From a virus, in the IMG/VR virus record IMGVR_UViG_3300042477_000445, positions 1-64,000 of that record: a stretch of 64,000 nt of DNA; one strand, given 5' to 3'. Position numbers and translations under genes: made by a program. Below, one piece after another: positions 45,480 to 54,229 of this stretch (position 1 is the stretch's first letter; each line of letters opens with the position of its first letter). The notes under the pieces were generated by a model. It was not told where the DNA came from. It ran no database searches and saw nothing but the letters and a program-made list of their open reading frames with translations.

Positions 45480-47531
45480 ATGGCAGACAAAAAACCAGAT
45501 TATACAAAAAATATACAAAATCACAACTCTCCTTTGTTCAAGAGACTAACCAAGTTATTTTCTGGTCCTATTGTCAATTTTAGAGCGCAAAAACCAACAA
45601 GAGAAAGAAAATATCAATTAGATAAATATGCTAGTCGTTTTAATTCTCTCCAAGGTTTATCATACAAGAAAAACGTCTACAACCCATTTGACTCACTGCG
45701 CTCTGGAAACATGGCAATCCAAAGCCGTGCGGAAAGATATGTTGACTTTGAACAAATGGAATTTTATCCAGAGTTAGCATCGGCTCTTGATGTTTATGCA
45801 GATGAAATGACGACCTTTACAGAGGTTTCAAAACTATTAAAGATTGATTGCCATAACGAAGAAATCAAGAACATTATTGACACATTGTTCTACAAGACAT
45901 TAAATATTGAATCAAACCTGTTTAACTGGGCAAGAACAATGTGCAAGTATGGAGATTTCTTTTTATATCTTGATACAGACGAAGTCTTGGGTGTTAAATC
46001 AGCAATTGGTCTTCCTTCTCAAGAGATTGAAAGACTAGAAGGCGAAGATCAAACCAATCCAAACTATATTCAGTTCCAGTGGAATGCTGGTGGTTTAACT
46101 TTTGAGAACTGGCAGATTGCTCACTTTCGTGTACTGGGTAATGATAAGTATTCTCCCTATGGTACATCTGTATTAGATCCAGCAAGAAGAATTTGGAGAC
46201 AATTAATTCTTGTAGAAGATGCAATGATGGCAGCGCGTGTTATTCGTGCTCCAGATAGAAAAGTATTTGAGATCGACGTTTCTGGTATTCCCCCAGAAGA
46301 TGTTGAACAATACATGCAGAGAGTCATTACTCAACTCAAAAGACATCAAGTTGTAGATGATACAACAGGGCAAGTAGATCTTCGCTATAATCCTCTAAGC
46401 GTAGAAGAAGATTATTATCTGCCTGTCCGCGCTGGTTCGGCATCCAAGATCACTCCACTTGCCGGTCAAAAAGGTATTGATTCAATTGATGATATTAAAT
46501 ACCTAAAAGATAAATTGTTTGCGGCGATTAAGATTCCAAAAGCTTATCTATCTCAATCAGATCAAGGAGGGGAAGATAAATCAACACTTGCTCAGAAAGA
46601 CATTCGTTTTGCTAGAACAATTCAAAGACTACAAAGAGCAATGCTTTCAGAAATGGAAAAAATTGGTATTGTTCACCTTTATACTCTTGGATTTAGAGGT
46701 GATGATTTAATCTCATTTAAACTTACTCTTAATAATCCTTCTCGTATTGCTCAAATGCAAGAACTAGAGGGATTAAGTCAAAAACTTGATGTTGCTTCAA
46801 AAGCGCTTGGTGCAAACTTTTTCTCTCGTCAATATGTTTCTAAGAATATATTTGGCATGTCTGACGAAGATTTCGAGAAGATTGAAAGACAGCGTTTCTA
46901 CGATAAGAGAGTTGATGCTGCTCTTGAAGCATCTGCTCAAGATACTCCAACAGCAGGAGATATGAGTGGACTTGGCGCACCAGCAGGCGCAGAAACTCCA
47001 ACAGCAGGAGCAGAGGCAACGCTTCCAACAGAAGCCCCGGGCGGACTAGGAGCAGGATTAACACCACCAACGCCCGAAGGAGAAACACCAGCAGGAGAAA
47101 CACCAGAGGCAGGAGCAGAAGCCCCACCCGCCCCAGGTGAAGAAGGCGGATCAGCACTATTAGCAGCGCCACCACCAACAGCACCAGCCAAAAGAGACAG
47201 TGTTGTAGCAAGGGACGACAAAGATAAACCAGTTAAAATTGAATATGCCGATGGAGCGTACATAACTCTTGGTTCAAAGGGCAAAAAATATAAACCAGTT
47301 GATGATGACAAAAGAGAAGATCGCGGACCATTTACAAGACATGTTAAATCTTTATGGGGAAGTCAAGCGTATGGTAAGAACTCCAAGAGAAATACTTTCG
47401 GATTTGGATATGTTACATCAGATCGTTTAGCAAAAGGTATTGCAGAGTCAATTGATACTAATTATAATAAGTCAGCCGAGGATCAATTAAATAAACTTGA
47501 CCGGGATTTAGAAACCATAATGGAAGAGTAA
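45480..47531 (+). CDS. portal protein, gp20-like, with Ala/Pro-rich C-terminal insert
   Basis: The protein has 683 residues; T4 gp20 has 524. The core is recognisable: AERYVDFEQMEFYPELASAL and DVYADEMTTF, YGDFFLYLDTDEVLGV, APDRKVFEIDVSGIPPEDVE, and the AIKIPKAYLSQSDQGGEDKS segment followed by LAQKDIRFARTIQRLQRAM. Residues about 490-570 are a low-complexity Ala/Pro/Gly/Glu stretch absent from T4, followed by a basic-acidic tail. The portal forms the 12-mer at the head vertex through which the terminase pumps DNA. The spacing to terL is 9 bases. Confidence 0.93.
   Translation: MADKKPDYTKNIQNHNSPLFKRLTKLFSGPIVNFRAQKPTRERKYQLDKYASRFNSLQGLSYKKNVYNPFDSLRSGNMAIQSRAERYVDFEQMEFYPELASALDVYADEMTTFTEVSKLLKIDCHNEEIKNIIDTLFYKTLNIESNLFNWARTMCKYGDFFLYLDTDEVLGVKSAIGLPSQEIERLEGEDQTNPNYIQFQWNAGGLTFENWQIAHFRVLGNDKYSPYGTSVLDPARRIWRQLILVEDAMMAARVIRAPDRKVFEIDVSGIPPEDVEQYMQRVITQLKRHQVVDDTTGQVDLRYNPLSVEEDYYLPVRAGSASKITPLAGQKGIDSIDDIKYLKDKLFAAIKIPKAYLSQSDQGGEDKSTLAQKDIRFARTIQRLQRAMLSEMEKIGIVHLYTLGFRGDDLISFKLTLNNPSRIAQMQELEGLSQKLDVASKALGANFFSRQYVSKNIFGMSDEDFEKIERQRFYDKRVDAALEASAQDTPTAGDMSGLGAPAGAETPTAGAEATLPTEAPGGLGAGLTPPTPEGETPAGETPEAGAEAPPAPGEEGGSALLAAPPPTAPAKRDSVVARDDKDKPVKIEYADGAYITLGSKGKKYKPVDDDKREDRGPFTRHVKSLWGSQAYGKNSKRNTFGFGYVTSDRLAKGIAESIDTNYNKSAEDQLNKLDRDLETIMEE
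46945..47190 (+). repeat. low-complexity Ala/Pro/Gly/Glu coding stretch in the portal gene
   Basis: This segment encodes short imperfect repeats of the type TPTAG, AGAE, PEGETPAGETPEAGAEA and PPAPGE. The DNA is locally far richer in G and C than its surroundings (gca, gga, cca codons), and on the opposite strand it creates long Leu-rich and Ser/Ala-rich phantom frames. It is probably a flexible linker. Confidence 0.75.
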
Positions 47532-47533
47532 AA

Positions 47534-48352
47534 ATGAAGATAAACCACAATAAAAAAAGAAATACATTATTTTTATACGAAGCTCTTGTAAGAGAATACA
47601 CAAAAGCAAAATTAGATAATGATCCAAGAAAATTACAAGAGATTCGTAATTTATTTGTGGAATATTTTTCAGAAGGAAAAGTTCTCAAAGAAGAACTAAA
47701 AATTTATAAAGCCGTTCTTGAAACAAAAAATGTAGATAAAGAATTGGCAGAAAGAATTTTATCAGAAGCGAAAAGAATGTATTCTGGTCTTGGAATGGAT
47801 AAAGTGTTCCAACAACAGAGTTCTTTGATCGCTAAAGTTAATCGTTCGTTAACTCCTAAGTTTTTTGCAAATTATGTTCCAAACTATAAAGATATTGCTA
47901 CTCTTCAACAAATCTTTGGAGAAAAAGTTTCCATTCCAGCAAGAATGTTGATGGAGAGACAAGCGATTGAGAAGATGACAGTTGGTGAACAAACATTAGA
48001 TCAAATTAATGAGAAAATTGATAAGTATGTTGTTCATAGTTATTTAAATGCTTTTAACAAAAAATACTCTGATCTATTAGAAAACCAGAAGTCTTTATTG
48101 AAGAAATATATGACTGCAACAGAAGATGATAATACTGATTTTGTTGTTTTCTTAAACGAAGAATTACAAAACATTTCTTCTAAATTAAATACTGCTCACA
48201 ATGTTGCAGAGATTAAAGAAGACAAAGAAATTCTAAAGAAATTAGTCGAAGTCAAAAAGAGATTTAACACTCTCAAAGATGAAGAAATTGACGAGAAGTA
48301 TCTACAAAAGATCCTTAAATTCCAAAAACTCGTCAATGAATTAGAGAACTAA
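47534..48352 (+). CDS. hypothetical helical protein after the portal
   Basis: The 272 residues are Lys/Glu-rich and nearly all helical, with long charged helices at residues 60-95 and 220-270 (KRFNTLKDEEIDEKYLQKIL). It lies 2 bases behind the portal gene. No family is recognised. Position and helical content would fit a head-assembly or core-related protein, but that is inference. Confidence 0.6.
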   Translation: MKINHNKKRNTLFLYEALVREYTKAKLDNDPRKLQEIRNLFVEYFSEGKVLKEELKIYKAVLETKNVDKELAERILSEAKRMYSGLGMDKVFQQQSSLIAKVNRSLTPKFFANYVPNYKDIATLQQIFGEKVSIPARMLMERQAIEKMTVGEQTLDQINEKIDKYVVHSYLNAFNKKYSDLLENQKSLLKKYMTATEDDNTDFVVFLNEELQNISSKLNTAHNVAEIKEDKEILKKLVEVKKRFNTLKDEEIDEKYLQKILKFQKLVNELEN

Positions 48353-48355
48353 AAT

Positions 48356-48967
48356 ATGGCAATAACTATTAAAATAACAGACAATGAAGTTGCAGCTGCT
48401 GGTGTTAATCCAGAAGATATTGGAACACCTATAGGTGCAACTGAAGAACCAAAGAAAGAAGAAATTAAAATTATCTTTGGACCAAGGTTCTTAAAAGTTA
48501 AACTTAATATAAGAAAAACTTTGGACAATAATATTGTTATTTACGATCATCCTTTAATTGATATAGTAGTTATTCCATCTAAGAATAAAATATTCACAAT
48601 TCCAAAAGATAATGTAACATCTGATACATATCCTGCTCAAAATAGATATTTTAAGTTCCTAGATACCAAAGGAGTTTTGGTTAAAGGAACCATTAGAAGT
48701 GGAGCGATAATAAATTCACTAGAATCATTTTATCCGCCAAACGATAAGATTGATGTTTTACAAGTTATAATTCTTCTTACCAAGAGATTTCTTGAAAAAG
48801 AAATGGAGTTTATTGATATAGCAAAGAATTATGAAGAAAATGTAGAAGATATGTATGTCAATCCAGACGAAGAAGACACAACAGAACTTGGTGAAGTTCC
48901 ACAAAAACCAAGAAAGGGACATGTAAATATCTATCAAACTGCTTATGGTATTCTGTACAGAGTGTAG
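48356..48967 (+). CDS. hypothetical head-region protein
   Basis: The 203 residues begin MAITIKITDNEVAAAGVNPE. A beta-rich core near residues 40-110 (IIFGPRFLKVKLNIRKTLDN, LIDIVVIPSKNKIFTIPKD) is followed by an acidic segment (EENVEDMYVNPDEEDTTE) and a C-terminal ends-in-strand part. I do not recognise the family. It lies 3 bases behind the previous gene and 7 before the tail fibre gene. Confidence 0.58.
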   Translation: MAITIKITDNEVAAAGVNPEDIGTPIGATEEPKKEEIKIIFGPRFLKVKLNIRKTLDNNIVIYDHPLIDIVVIPSKNKIFTIPKDNVTSDTYPAQNRYFKFLDTKGVLVKGTIRSGAIINSLESFYPPNDKIDVLQVIILLTKRFLEKEMEFIDIAKNYEENVEDMYVNPDEEDTTELGEVPQKPRKGHVNIYQTAYGILYRV

Positions 48968-48974
48968 GTGAAGA

Positions 48975-51599
48975 ATGCCTATTAATAATTCAAACTTAAA
49001 AAAGGGCATTAGTTTAGTAGGTATTTCTTCTCCTGCTAATTTAAAGATTTATCCAACTGGATCTTATGTTATTCCACCAGGAACAGATGGTTATGTGTTA
49101 CAATCTGATTCTACTTCTCTAACTGGATTCTCTTGGGTTTCTGCAAGCGGTGGAGGTGGTGGTGGCTCTCCTACTGGCAATGCAGGAGGGGATTTAACAG
49201 GTTCCTATCCAAATCCAACATTAAAGACAATAACTACCGCCGCAACATCTGGTTCTGCTTCCGTGGTTCCTGTCGTGACAGTGGATGCAAAAGGCAGAGT
49301 AACAGGCATGTCCTCTGCAAACATTGCCATTTCTCAATCTGCTGTTGCAAATTTAACAACCGATTTGTCCTCTAAACTTGCCTTAACTGGCGGAACAATG
49401 ACAGGAAATTTAAATATTTCTGCCGGAAATCAATTGTTTTTACAGGGAGTAGGAAATCTTCGTCTTGGTGTTGGGTTTTCTGTTGGAAATTTTTCTAATG
49501 CAAATGCAGTTGTAGAATTTAAACCGAGCACTTCTTCTAGGTTTACCTTTTTGGATAATGTAAATGGAGCATTAAAAAATCCAGTTCTCGCCCTTTGTAA
49601 TTTGGACGGAGCAGGAAAAGGAATGGCATTGTTTGCTGATTCAAATTCGTCAGCATTCATCTATAGTGATAACGGAAATTTTGACATTACAAGCGATACA
49701 AAGGCTCGCATTGAAGCATCAACCTTTGGTTTAGGAACTTTAAGATTTCGGGTTGATAATAGTGGTTCTGCTTATGTTACAAATAAAATGTATGTCGGTG
49801 GCACGGTTGTACCAACAGCATTAATACATCTTAAAGCAGGAACAGCGACAGCAAATACAGCGCCTTTGAAATTTGCATCTGGTTCTCTTCTGACCTCGCC
49901 AGAAGCCGGTGCTGTTGAGTTTAATGGAGATAATCTTTACCTAACTATTACAAGCAGCACTGCCCGTAAAAACATTCTTTTAGCAGATAATGGTCTAACA
50001 TTCGGACAAATTCCTTTTACAACAGGAAGCGGCAGATTGGCAGGAAGCTCTGCTTTGACATACACAGCAAGCAATTCAACTTTGAACATGTCTTTCAATC
50101 AAAGCGCAAGAACTGCTATGATTGTTACAAACAACAGCACAAATCCTGCTGGTGAAGCTGGATTTTCTGGTGTAACAACTGCGGGAACAGCTTTCTTCGG
50201 GATGGGAAGTAGCGCAAGCTCAAAATCCGCCGGTATTTTAATTTATACAAACGAGTCAGTTCCTGTGTCGTTTTGGAATAATAATACCCGCGCCATGACC
50301 ATAAATACCTCACAGCAACTTGGTATTGGTGTTTCTAATGCTACTGCGAATTTACATATAAAAGCAGGAACGGCAACTGCAAACACAGCGCCTTTGAAAT
50401 TTAACTCTGGAACTCTACTTGGTACAGCAGAAGCGGGTGCTATTGAATTTTTAACTGATAAGTATTATGCTTCAATTACAACTGGTCCTTCAAGAAAAGA
50501 AATTGCTTTAAGCGAAGGTCTAACATCTGGTCGAGTTCCTTTTGCCACAACAAATGGAAGATTAACAGATAATGCCAATCTAACATATAACACAACAAAC
50601 CTAATGTTGATGAGTGGTTCGTTTATGACTTCGCCAACATCAGGTGTTACTGCTTCAATTAGTGTTTTTGGTTCTGGAACTGTTGGTGGTTCTACATACC
50701 TTGATTTTATGCGTGTTACAAATGCTTCTTCTGGGGCAGGAACTCCCGCTAAAACATTTAGAGTGGATAATAGTGGTTCGCTTGAAATAGTAAATAATGC
50801 TTATAATCAAGTATTACTTTCTTTAACCGACAACGGAAATCTTTCTGTAAACGGAACCACAGCAGCAACAGTTGTAAGCAATGATGCAACTTCTGGTTCT
50901 TTGAGATTCAATAACAATAATAGTCAAATATATGACGACGGAAATTTCCACATTCATTCTAGAGGCACTGGACAATCATTGTGGATTAATGCGAATAGTG
51001 GTTCAATTATTATAGGAAATCAAAGTCCCGTTTCTGGTGGAGCAGCAGCAACTGCAATCACAATGGGTTCTTCTACAACCGCAACTGCATACGTAAGTAT
51101 GTATGGTAGCAAAACTTACACCATAGGTAGTTATGGTTATGTTTTTGCCGGTGGTGCTGGTGGACCATTAAGCGGCACAACAGCACCATATACTTTATAT
51201 TGCGATAATCGTATTCAATGTTCAGAACTTGATGCAACATCTGATGAAAGATTAAAAGACATACAAGGAGAAATTCCGCTACAAGAAGCCATTGATTTGG
51301 TAAACAATGTAAAGCCTATCAAGTTTACTTGGAAAGACGGCGAAGATAAAGGATTAAAAACAGGTTTCTCTGCACAACAAACTCATAAAGCCGGATTCGA
51401 CCATTTAGTCGGAGCAATTAAAAATGAAAAGGTGAAAGAAGAGATTGACGAAGACGGATTTGTAAGCCCAGATCAAGTTCAACTTACAATCGCTTATGAC
51501 CAAGTAATCCCATATCACACAGCAGTAATAAAACATTTATTAGAGAAGATTGAAAAACTGGAACAAACTGTGGCAGAATTACAAGCAAAGAATAAATAA
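48975..51599 (+). CDS. tail fibre protein with S74 intramolecular chaperone domain
   Basis: The protein has 874 residues. The N-terminal part has a Gly-rich hinge (GGGGGGS, about residue 55-65) and the collar-like GGDLTGSYPNPTLK found in many phage fibres. The shaft is Thr/Ser/Gly-rich with two long repeats. The C-terminal 110 residues are a peptidase S74 (endosialidase chaperone) domain: SDERLKDIQGEIPLQEAIDL, KPIKFTWKDGEDKGLKTGFS and then AQQTHK, with the catalytic Ser in the SDERLK motif, ending in a coiled coil (IEKLEQTVAELQAKNK). The S74 domain trimerises the fibre and cleaves itself off. The fibre probably binds the host receptor. Confidence 0.9.
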   Translation: MPINNSNLKKGISLVGISSPANLKIYPTGSYVIPPGTDGYVLQSDSTSLTGFSWVSASGGGGGGSPTGNAGGDLTGSYPNPTLKTITTAATSGSASVVPVVTVDAKGRVTGMSSANIAISQSAVANLTTDLSSKLALTGGTMTGNLNISAGNQLFLQGVGNLRLGVGFSVGNFSNANAVVEFKPSTSSRFTFLDNVNGALKNPVLALCNLDGAGKGMALFADSNSSAFIYSDNGNFDITSDTKARIEASTFGLGTLRFRVDNSGSAYVTNKMYVGGTVVPTALIHLKAGTATANTAPLKFASGSLLTSPEAGAVEFNGDNLYLTITSSTARKNILLADNGLTFGQIPFTTGSGRLAGSSALTYTASNSTLNMSFNQSARTAMIVTNNSTNPAGEAGFSGVTTAGTAFFGMGSSASSKSAGILIYTNESVPVSFWNNNTRAMTINTSQQLGIGVSNATANLHIKAGTATANTAPLKFNSGTLLGTAEAGAIEFLTDKYYASITTGPSRKEIALSEGLTSGRVPFATTNGRLTDNANLTYNTTNLMLMSGSFMTSPTSGVTASISVFGSGTVGGSTYLDFMRVTNASSGAGTPAKTFRVDNSGSLEIVNNAYNQVLLSLTDNGNLSVNGTTAATVVSNDATSGSLRFNNNNSQIYDDGNFHIHSRGTGQSLWINANSGSIIIGNQSPVSGGAAATAITMGSSTTATAYVSMYGSKTYTIGSYGYVFAGGAGGPLSGTTAPYTLYCDNRIQCSELDATSDERLKDIQGEIPLQEAIDLVNNVKPIKFTWKDGEDKGLKTGFSAQQTHKAGFDHLVGAIKNEKVKEEIDEDGFVSPDQVQLTIAYDQVIPYHTAVIKHLLEKIEKLEQTVAELQAKNK
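49821..50620 (+). repeat. duplicated shaft module in the tail fibre
   Basis: Two direct copies of about 90 residues begin at 49821 (LIHLKAGTATANTAPLKFAS) and at 50352 (LHIKAGTATANTAPLKFNSG). Each continues with an EAGA(V/I)EF segment, a short strand pair, a (S/A)RK step and a G(Q/R)(I/V)PF motif. They are separated by a non-repeated stretch from about 50095 to 50350. The DNA is nearly identical at the start of each copy, pointing to internal duplication or recombination. Confidence 0.85.
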
Positions 51600-51611
51600 G
51601 GGAGCAATAAA

Positions 51612-51803
51612 ATGGAAATAACTGTTATTATAAAATTACCAGACGGCACTACAAAAACAGTAGAACTTGTAGGAGCAAATATAAATACAACTTGGAACAG
51701 TACCGTACCATATAATCCATCTTTAACACCAGATGCTCCAATCGTAGGACATCTATCATTGCAAGGTATAATAAAAGATAGTTTATTGGTTGGTTCAGTT
51801 TAA
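51612..51803 (+). CDS. small hypothetical protein after the tail fibre
   Basis: The 63 residues start MEITVIIKLPDGTTKTVELV, with GGGAG upstream. Strand-rich N-terminus and a Pro/Asn-rich middle. It lies 12 bases behind the tail fibre gene and 10 bases before the next start. It may be fibre-associated; the family is not recognised. Confidence 0.6.
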   Translation: MEITVIIKLPDGTTKTVELVGANINTTWNSTVPYNPSLTPDAPIVGHLSLQGIIKDSLLVGSV

Positions 51804-51813
51804 TAGAGGAACA

Positions 51814-52161
51814 ATGCTACAACTAATTTATTTTATTCTCGTTTCTTACGGTTTAACCCAAATACTTTGTTATGGTAGTATATTAAATCCAATAAGACCA
51901 ACAAAAGGTAAACTTGGAGAACTATTCAAGTGTCCTATGTGTATGGGATTTTGGGTAGGAATGTTCCTATGTGGCATTTCGCCATATACAGAACTATTTA
52001 GTTTTGGACAGACATTTATTAATTTTATCCTGTTGGGGTGCTTAAGTTCAGGAACAAGCTACATACTGAACATGGGAGTAAGCGATGACGGCTTTAATTT
52101 TAAAATCAAATCAGGGAGTCAACCTCTGGACAAACAAGTGGATGAAAAGACCACCAACTAA
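51814..52161 (+). CDS. small membrane protein, DUF1360-like
   Basis: I use the ATG at 51814 with AGAGGA upstream, giving 115 residues; a longer frame starts inside the previous gene. It has a hydrophobic N-terminus (LQLIYFILVSYGLTQILCYG), then GELFKCPMCMGFWVGMFLCG, and a second hydrophobic helix near residue 70. The Cys-x-x-Cys-x-Gly-Phe-Trp motif is typical of small membrane proteins of the DUF1360 type that recur in large phages. Function unknown. Confidence 0.65.
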   Translation: MLQLIYFILVSYGLTQILCYGSILNPIRPTKGKLGELFKCPMCMGFWVGMFLCGISPYTELFSFGQTFINFILLGCLSSGTSYILNMGVSDDGFNFKIKSGSQPLDKQVDEKTTN

Positions 52162-52182
52162 TTGTAAGGGCGGGTGCTGACT

Positions 52183-52401
52183 ATGAAAATATCATATGAA
52201 AGATTAAATGAAATTATTGAAGAAGAAGTTTCTAGATTTAAAAATTTAAATGAACAAGTTGGTAATCCAACTCCTGTTGATTCTTCTACATTAAAACAAC
52301 TAAATAGTTTGCTTGATGACGCAAGAAAATTTGCCACGATGAACCAAGCAAATGCTCTCGCAGTAATTTCAGCTGTTTCAAAATTTAAGGCAACACCATA
52401 A
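52183..52401 (+). CDS. small acidic protein with capsid-targeting-like N-terminus
   Basis: From the ATG at 52183 it has 72 residues and begins KISYERLNEIIEEEVSRFK; a GTG at 52174 would add three. The amphipathic, acidic N-terminal helix with LNEQ near residue 25 resembles the leader segments of T4 internal head proteins that are trimmed by gp21. It lies 1 base before the prohead protease gene. The capsid-internal role is inference from sequence style and position. Confidence 0.55.
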   Translation: MKISYERLNEIIEEEVSRFKNLNEQVGNPTPVDSSTLKQLNSLLDDARKFATMNQANALAVISAVSKFKATP

Positions 52402-52402
52402 T

Positions 52403-52993
52403 ATGAATAAATATGTTTTAACAGAATTTCTTGAACTTGATAACGATTCTTCTCTTCTAACAGAAGACGATAAGAGAATGATTGAAGCTGGCGATGTTAT
52501 TCTTGCTGGCCGTTTACAAAAAGCAGATGCTAAGAACGGCAACGGCAGAGTTTATCCAAAGAGAACTCTCCAAAGAGAAGTGGAAAACTATAAAAAGCTT
52601 GTTCAAGAAAAAAGAGCATTAGGCGAATTAGACCACCCAGATTCTTCTGTTATTGAATTAAAGAATGCTTCTCACATTGTAACACACATTGAGATGAAAG
52701 GCGATGAAGTTGTTGGCAAACTAAGACTATTAGATACTCCAGCAGGTAGAATCGCTAAAGATCTTATTAAAGGTGGAGTCAAACTTGGTGTCTCTTCTCG
52801 CGGTCTTGGATCAACAAAAGAACAAAGCGGAGTTACGATGGTACAAGACGACTTCCAATTAATATGCTTTGACCTTGTTTCAGAACCATCCACAACTGGT
52901 GCTTTCTTATTTAAAGAGCACAAAGAACCAAATATCTTTACAAAATCCGATAAGATTTATAGAGCAATAAACGACATTCTTATTGGAGAGTGA
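52403..52993 (+). CDS. prohead core protease, gp21-like
   Basis: The 196 residues match the T4 gp21 length (212). Visible motifs are LAGRLQKADAKNGNGRVYPK, the catalytic-His region ALGELDHPDSS, and the catalytic-Ser region GVKLGVSSRGLGS, in the order of the U9/S78-type prohead proteases related to herpesvirus assemblin. The C-terminus has FDLVSEPSTTGAF. It should cleave scaffold, capsid and internal proteins after L/I-x-E. It sits next to the core and capsid genes as in T4. Confidence 0.92.
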   Translation: MNKYVLTEFLELDNDSSLLTEDDKRMIEAGDVILAGRLQKADAKNGNGRVYPKRTLQREVENYKKLVQEKRALGELDHPDSSVIELKNASHIVTHIEMKGDEVVGKLRLLDTPAGRIAKDLIKGGVKLGVSSRGLGSTKEQSGVTMVQDDFQLICFDLVSEPSTTGAFLFKEHKEPNIFTKSDKIYRAINDILIGE

Positions 52994-52995
52994 TA

Positions 52996-53847
52996 ATGCT
53001 GAATGAAGCAATATTACAGAAAGAACTTTACAAGGAGTTAGAACAATTTTTAGCAAGTTCTAATTTCCTAGACGAAGATAATGAATTTACTGATTCTGTG
53101 AGAGTTGCTGGTTATGGAGAGATTGAACAAACAGAAAGTGCTACTGCATTATCAAAAGCATTAAAAACATTCTTCAAAACCAAAAAAGTTCCTTTATCTG
53201 TTGTTGTATCTACGATAAATCCATCAGATGTTAAAATGGAACCATCCTCACAGACTAACGAACATCCAAATAATTATTTAATCGCTGCCGAAGCAGGATT
53301 AGATCAAAAAGGTAAGATGCAGTTGATACTTCATACTGCGGAAACCTCTGAAGATTTTAATCCGAGCTTAATGAATAAAGATAAAATTATTCACAGCATA
53401 GCAACAGCAATTAGGCACGAACTAATACACGATAGGCAATACACTGGGTTGTCTAAGAAAATGGGTATTACAAGACCAGAGGCAAAACAAAAATACGAAG
53501 ACTGGGGACAAATACCAGGAGCAGATACAGATAGAAAACAATACTTAGGAGCAGACATCGAACTAGATGCTTTTGGTCATGAGTTTGCTGAATTGCTTGC
53601 TCGCAATTTTGGCATAGATAAAGCGATGGAATTGGTCGCCACATCAGATTCTACAGAACTACAAAAAGTAGCAAAAGATATAGATTTTGGCGATAATCTT
53701 AGAGAATATTATATAGACCATCCACAAGAAAGATTTACAGGCAAATTACAAAAGAAAATAAGAAAATATTTAAAGCATTTTAAAGATCAACAGATTTATG
53801 AAAACTATTTATATAGTGTTTTGAGAAAAAATTTATTAGAAGGTTAA
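52996..53847 (+). CDS. putative zinc metallopeptidase (HEXXH) in the head cluster
   Basis: I use the ATG at 52996 (MLNEAILQKELYKELEQFLA, with GGAGAG upstream); an upstream GTG at 52990 overlaps the previous gene. It has 283 residues. Around residue 145 it contains IRHELIHDRQYTG, an HEXXH zincin motif, and about 45 residues later ELDAFGHEFAELLARNFG, whose Glu could be the third zinc ligand. The N-terminus is an acidic helix like the other head-internal proteins. Position between the serine prohead protease and the core proteins suggests it is packaged or acts in head maturation. Enzyme activity is unproven. Confidence 0.6.
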   Translation: MLNEAILQKELYKELEQFLASSNFLDEDNEFTDSVRVAGYGEIEQTESATALSKALKTFFKTKKVPLSVVVSTINPSDVKMEPSSQTNEHPNNYLIAAEAGLDQKGKMQLILHTAETSEDFNPSLMNKDKIIHSIATAIRHELIHDRQYTGLSKKMGITRPEAKQKYEDWGQIPGADTDRKQYLGADIELDAFGHEFAELLARNFGIDKAMELVATSDSTELQKVAKDIDFGDNLREYYIDHPQERFTGKLQKKIRKYLKHFKDQQIYENYLYSVLRKNLLEG

Positions 53848-53848
53848 T

Positions 53849-54223
53849 ATGACAAAAAGTGAAATGAAAAAAATTATGAAACCACTTGTAAAAGAATGTC
53901 TCCAAGAGATGCTTTTAGAAGAAGGTTTATTATCAAATCTTATTAGTGAAGTAAATAAAGGTAATAAAACTACCTTCTCTGAATCTTCTAGAAGAGATCC
54001 AACTCCTCTAAGACCAAGAGAGCAAGTTAAACCACAAGCAAAACCACAAATAAACGAAGTTAGAAGAAAATTAGCAGACTCCATAGGAAATGGAGCATAT
54101 GCGAATGTCTTCGAAGGAATCGAACCAGCACCAAGTCCAAGTAATCTTGGAGGAGATAATGGAGATCCAGGACTGGATTTATCAGTCCTTAGTAACATCC
54201 CTGGATTAAAGGGATTTAAATGA
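53849..54223 (+). CDS. putative head-internal/core protein
   Basis: The 124 residues start MTKSEMKKIMKPLVKECLQE, followed by MLLEEGLLSNLISEVNKG. The rest is Pro/Arg-rich and ends with NIPGLKGFK. The N-terminal helix with LEEG near residue 25 resembles a leader cut by the gp21-type protease (consensus L/I-x-E followed by Gly or Ala). It is 1 base behind the metallopeptidase gene. An ACTATTTAT box inside that gene (53804-53812) is 45 bases upstream and could serve it. Confidence 0.55.
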   Translation: MTKSEMKKIMKPLVKECLQEMLLEEGLLSNLISEVNKGNKTTFSESSRRDPTPLRPREQVKPQAKPQINEVRRKLADSIGNGAYANVFEGIEPAPSPSNLGGDNGDPGLDLSVLSNIPGLKGFK

Positions 54224-54229
54224 GGCGTT

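Noticed and set aside
46840-47311. Two long overlapping minus-strand frames (Leu-rich, Ser/Ala-rich) opposite the portal gene
   Set aside because: They follow from the Ala/Pro/Gly low-complexity codons of the portal linker; a proven + strand gene covers the region and no start signal is seen.
51994-52002. ACTATTTAG inside the DUF1360-like gene
   Set aside because: It encodes part of TELFSFG, and no gene starts within 150 bases downstream.
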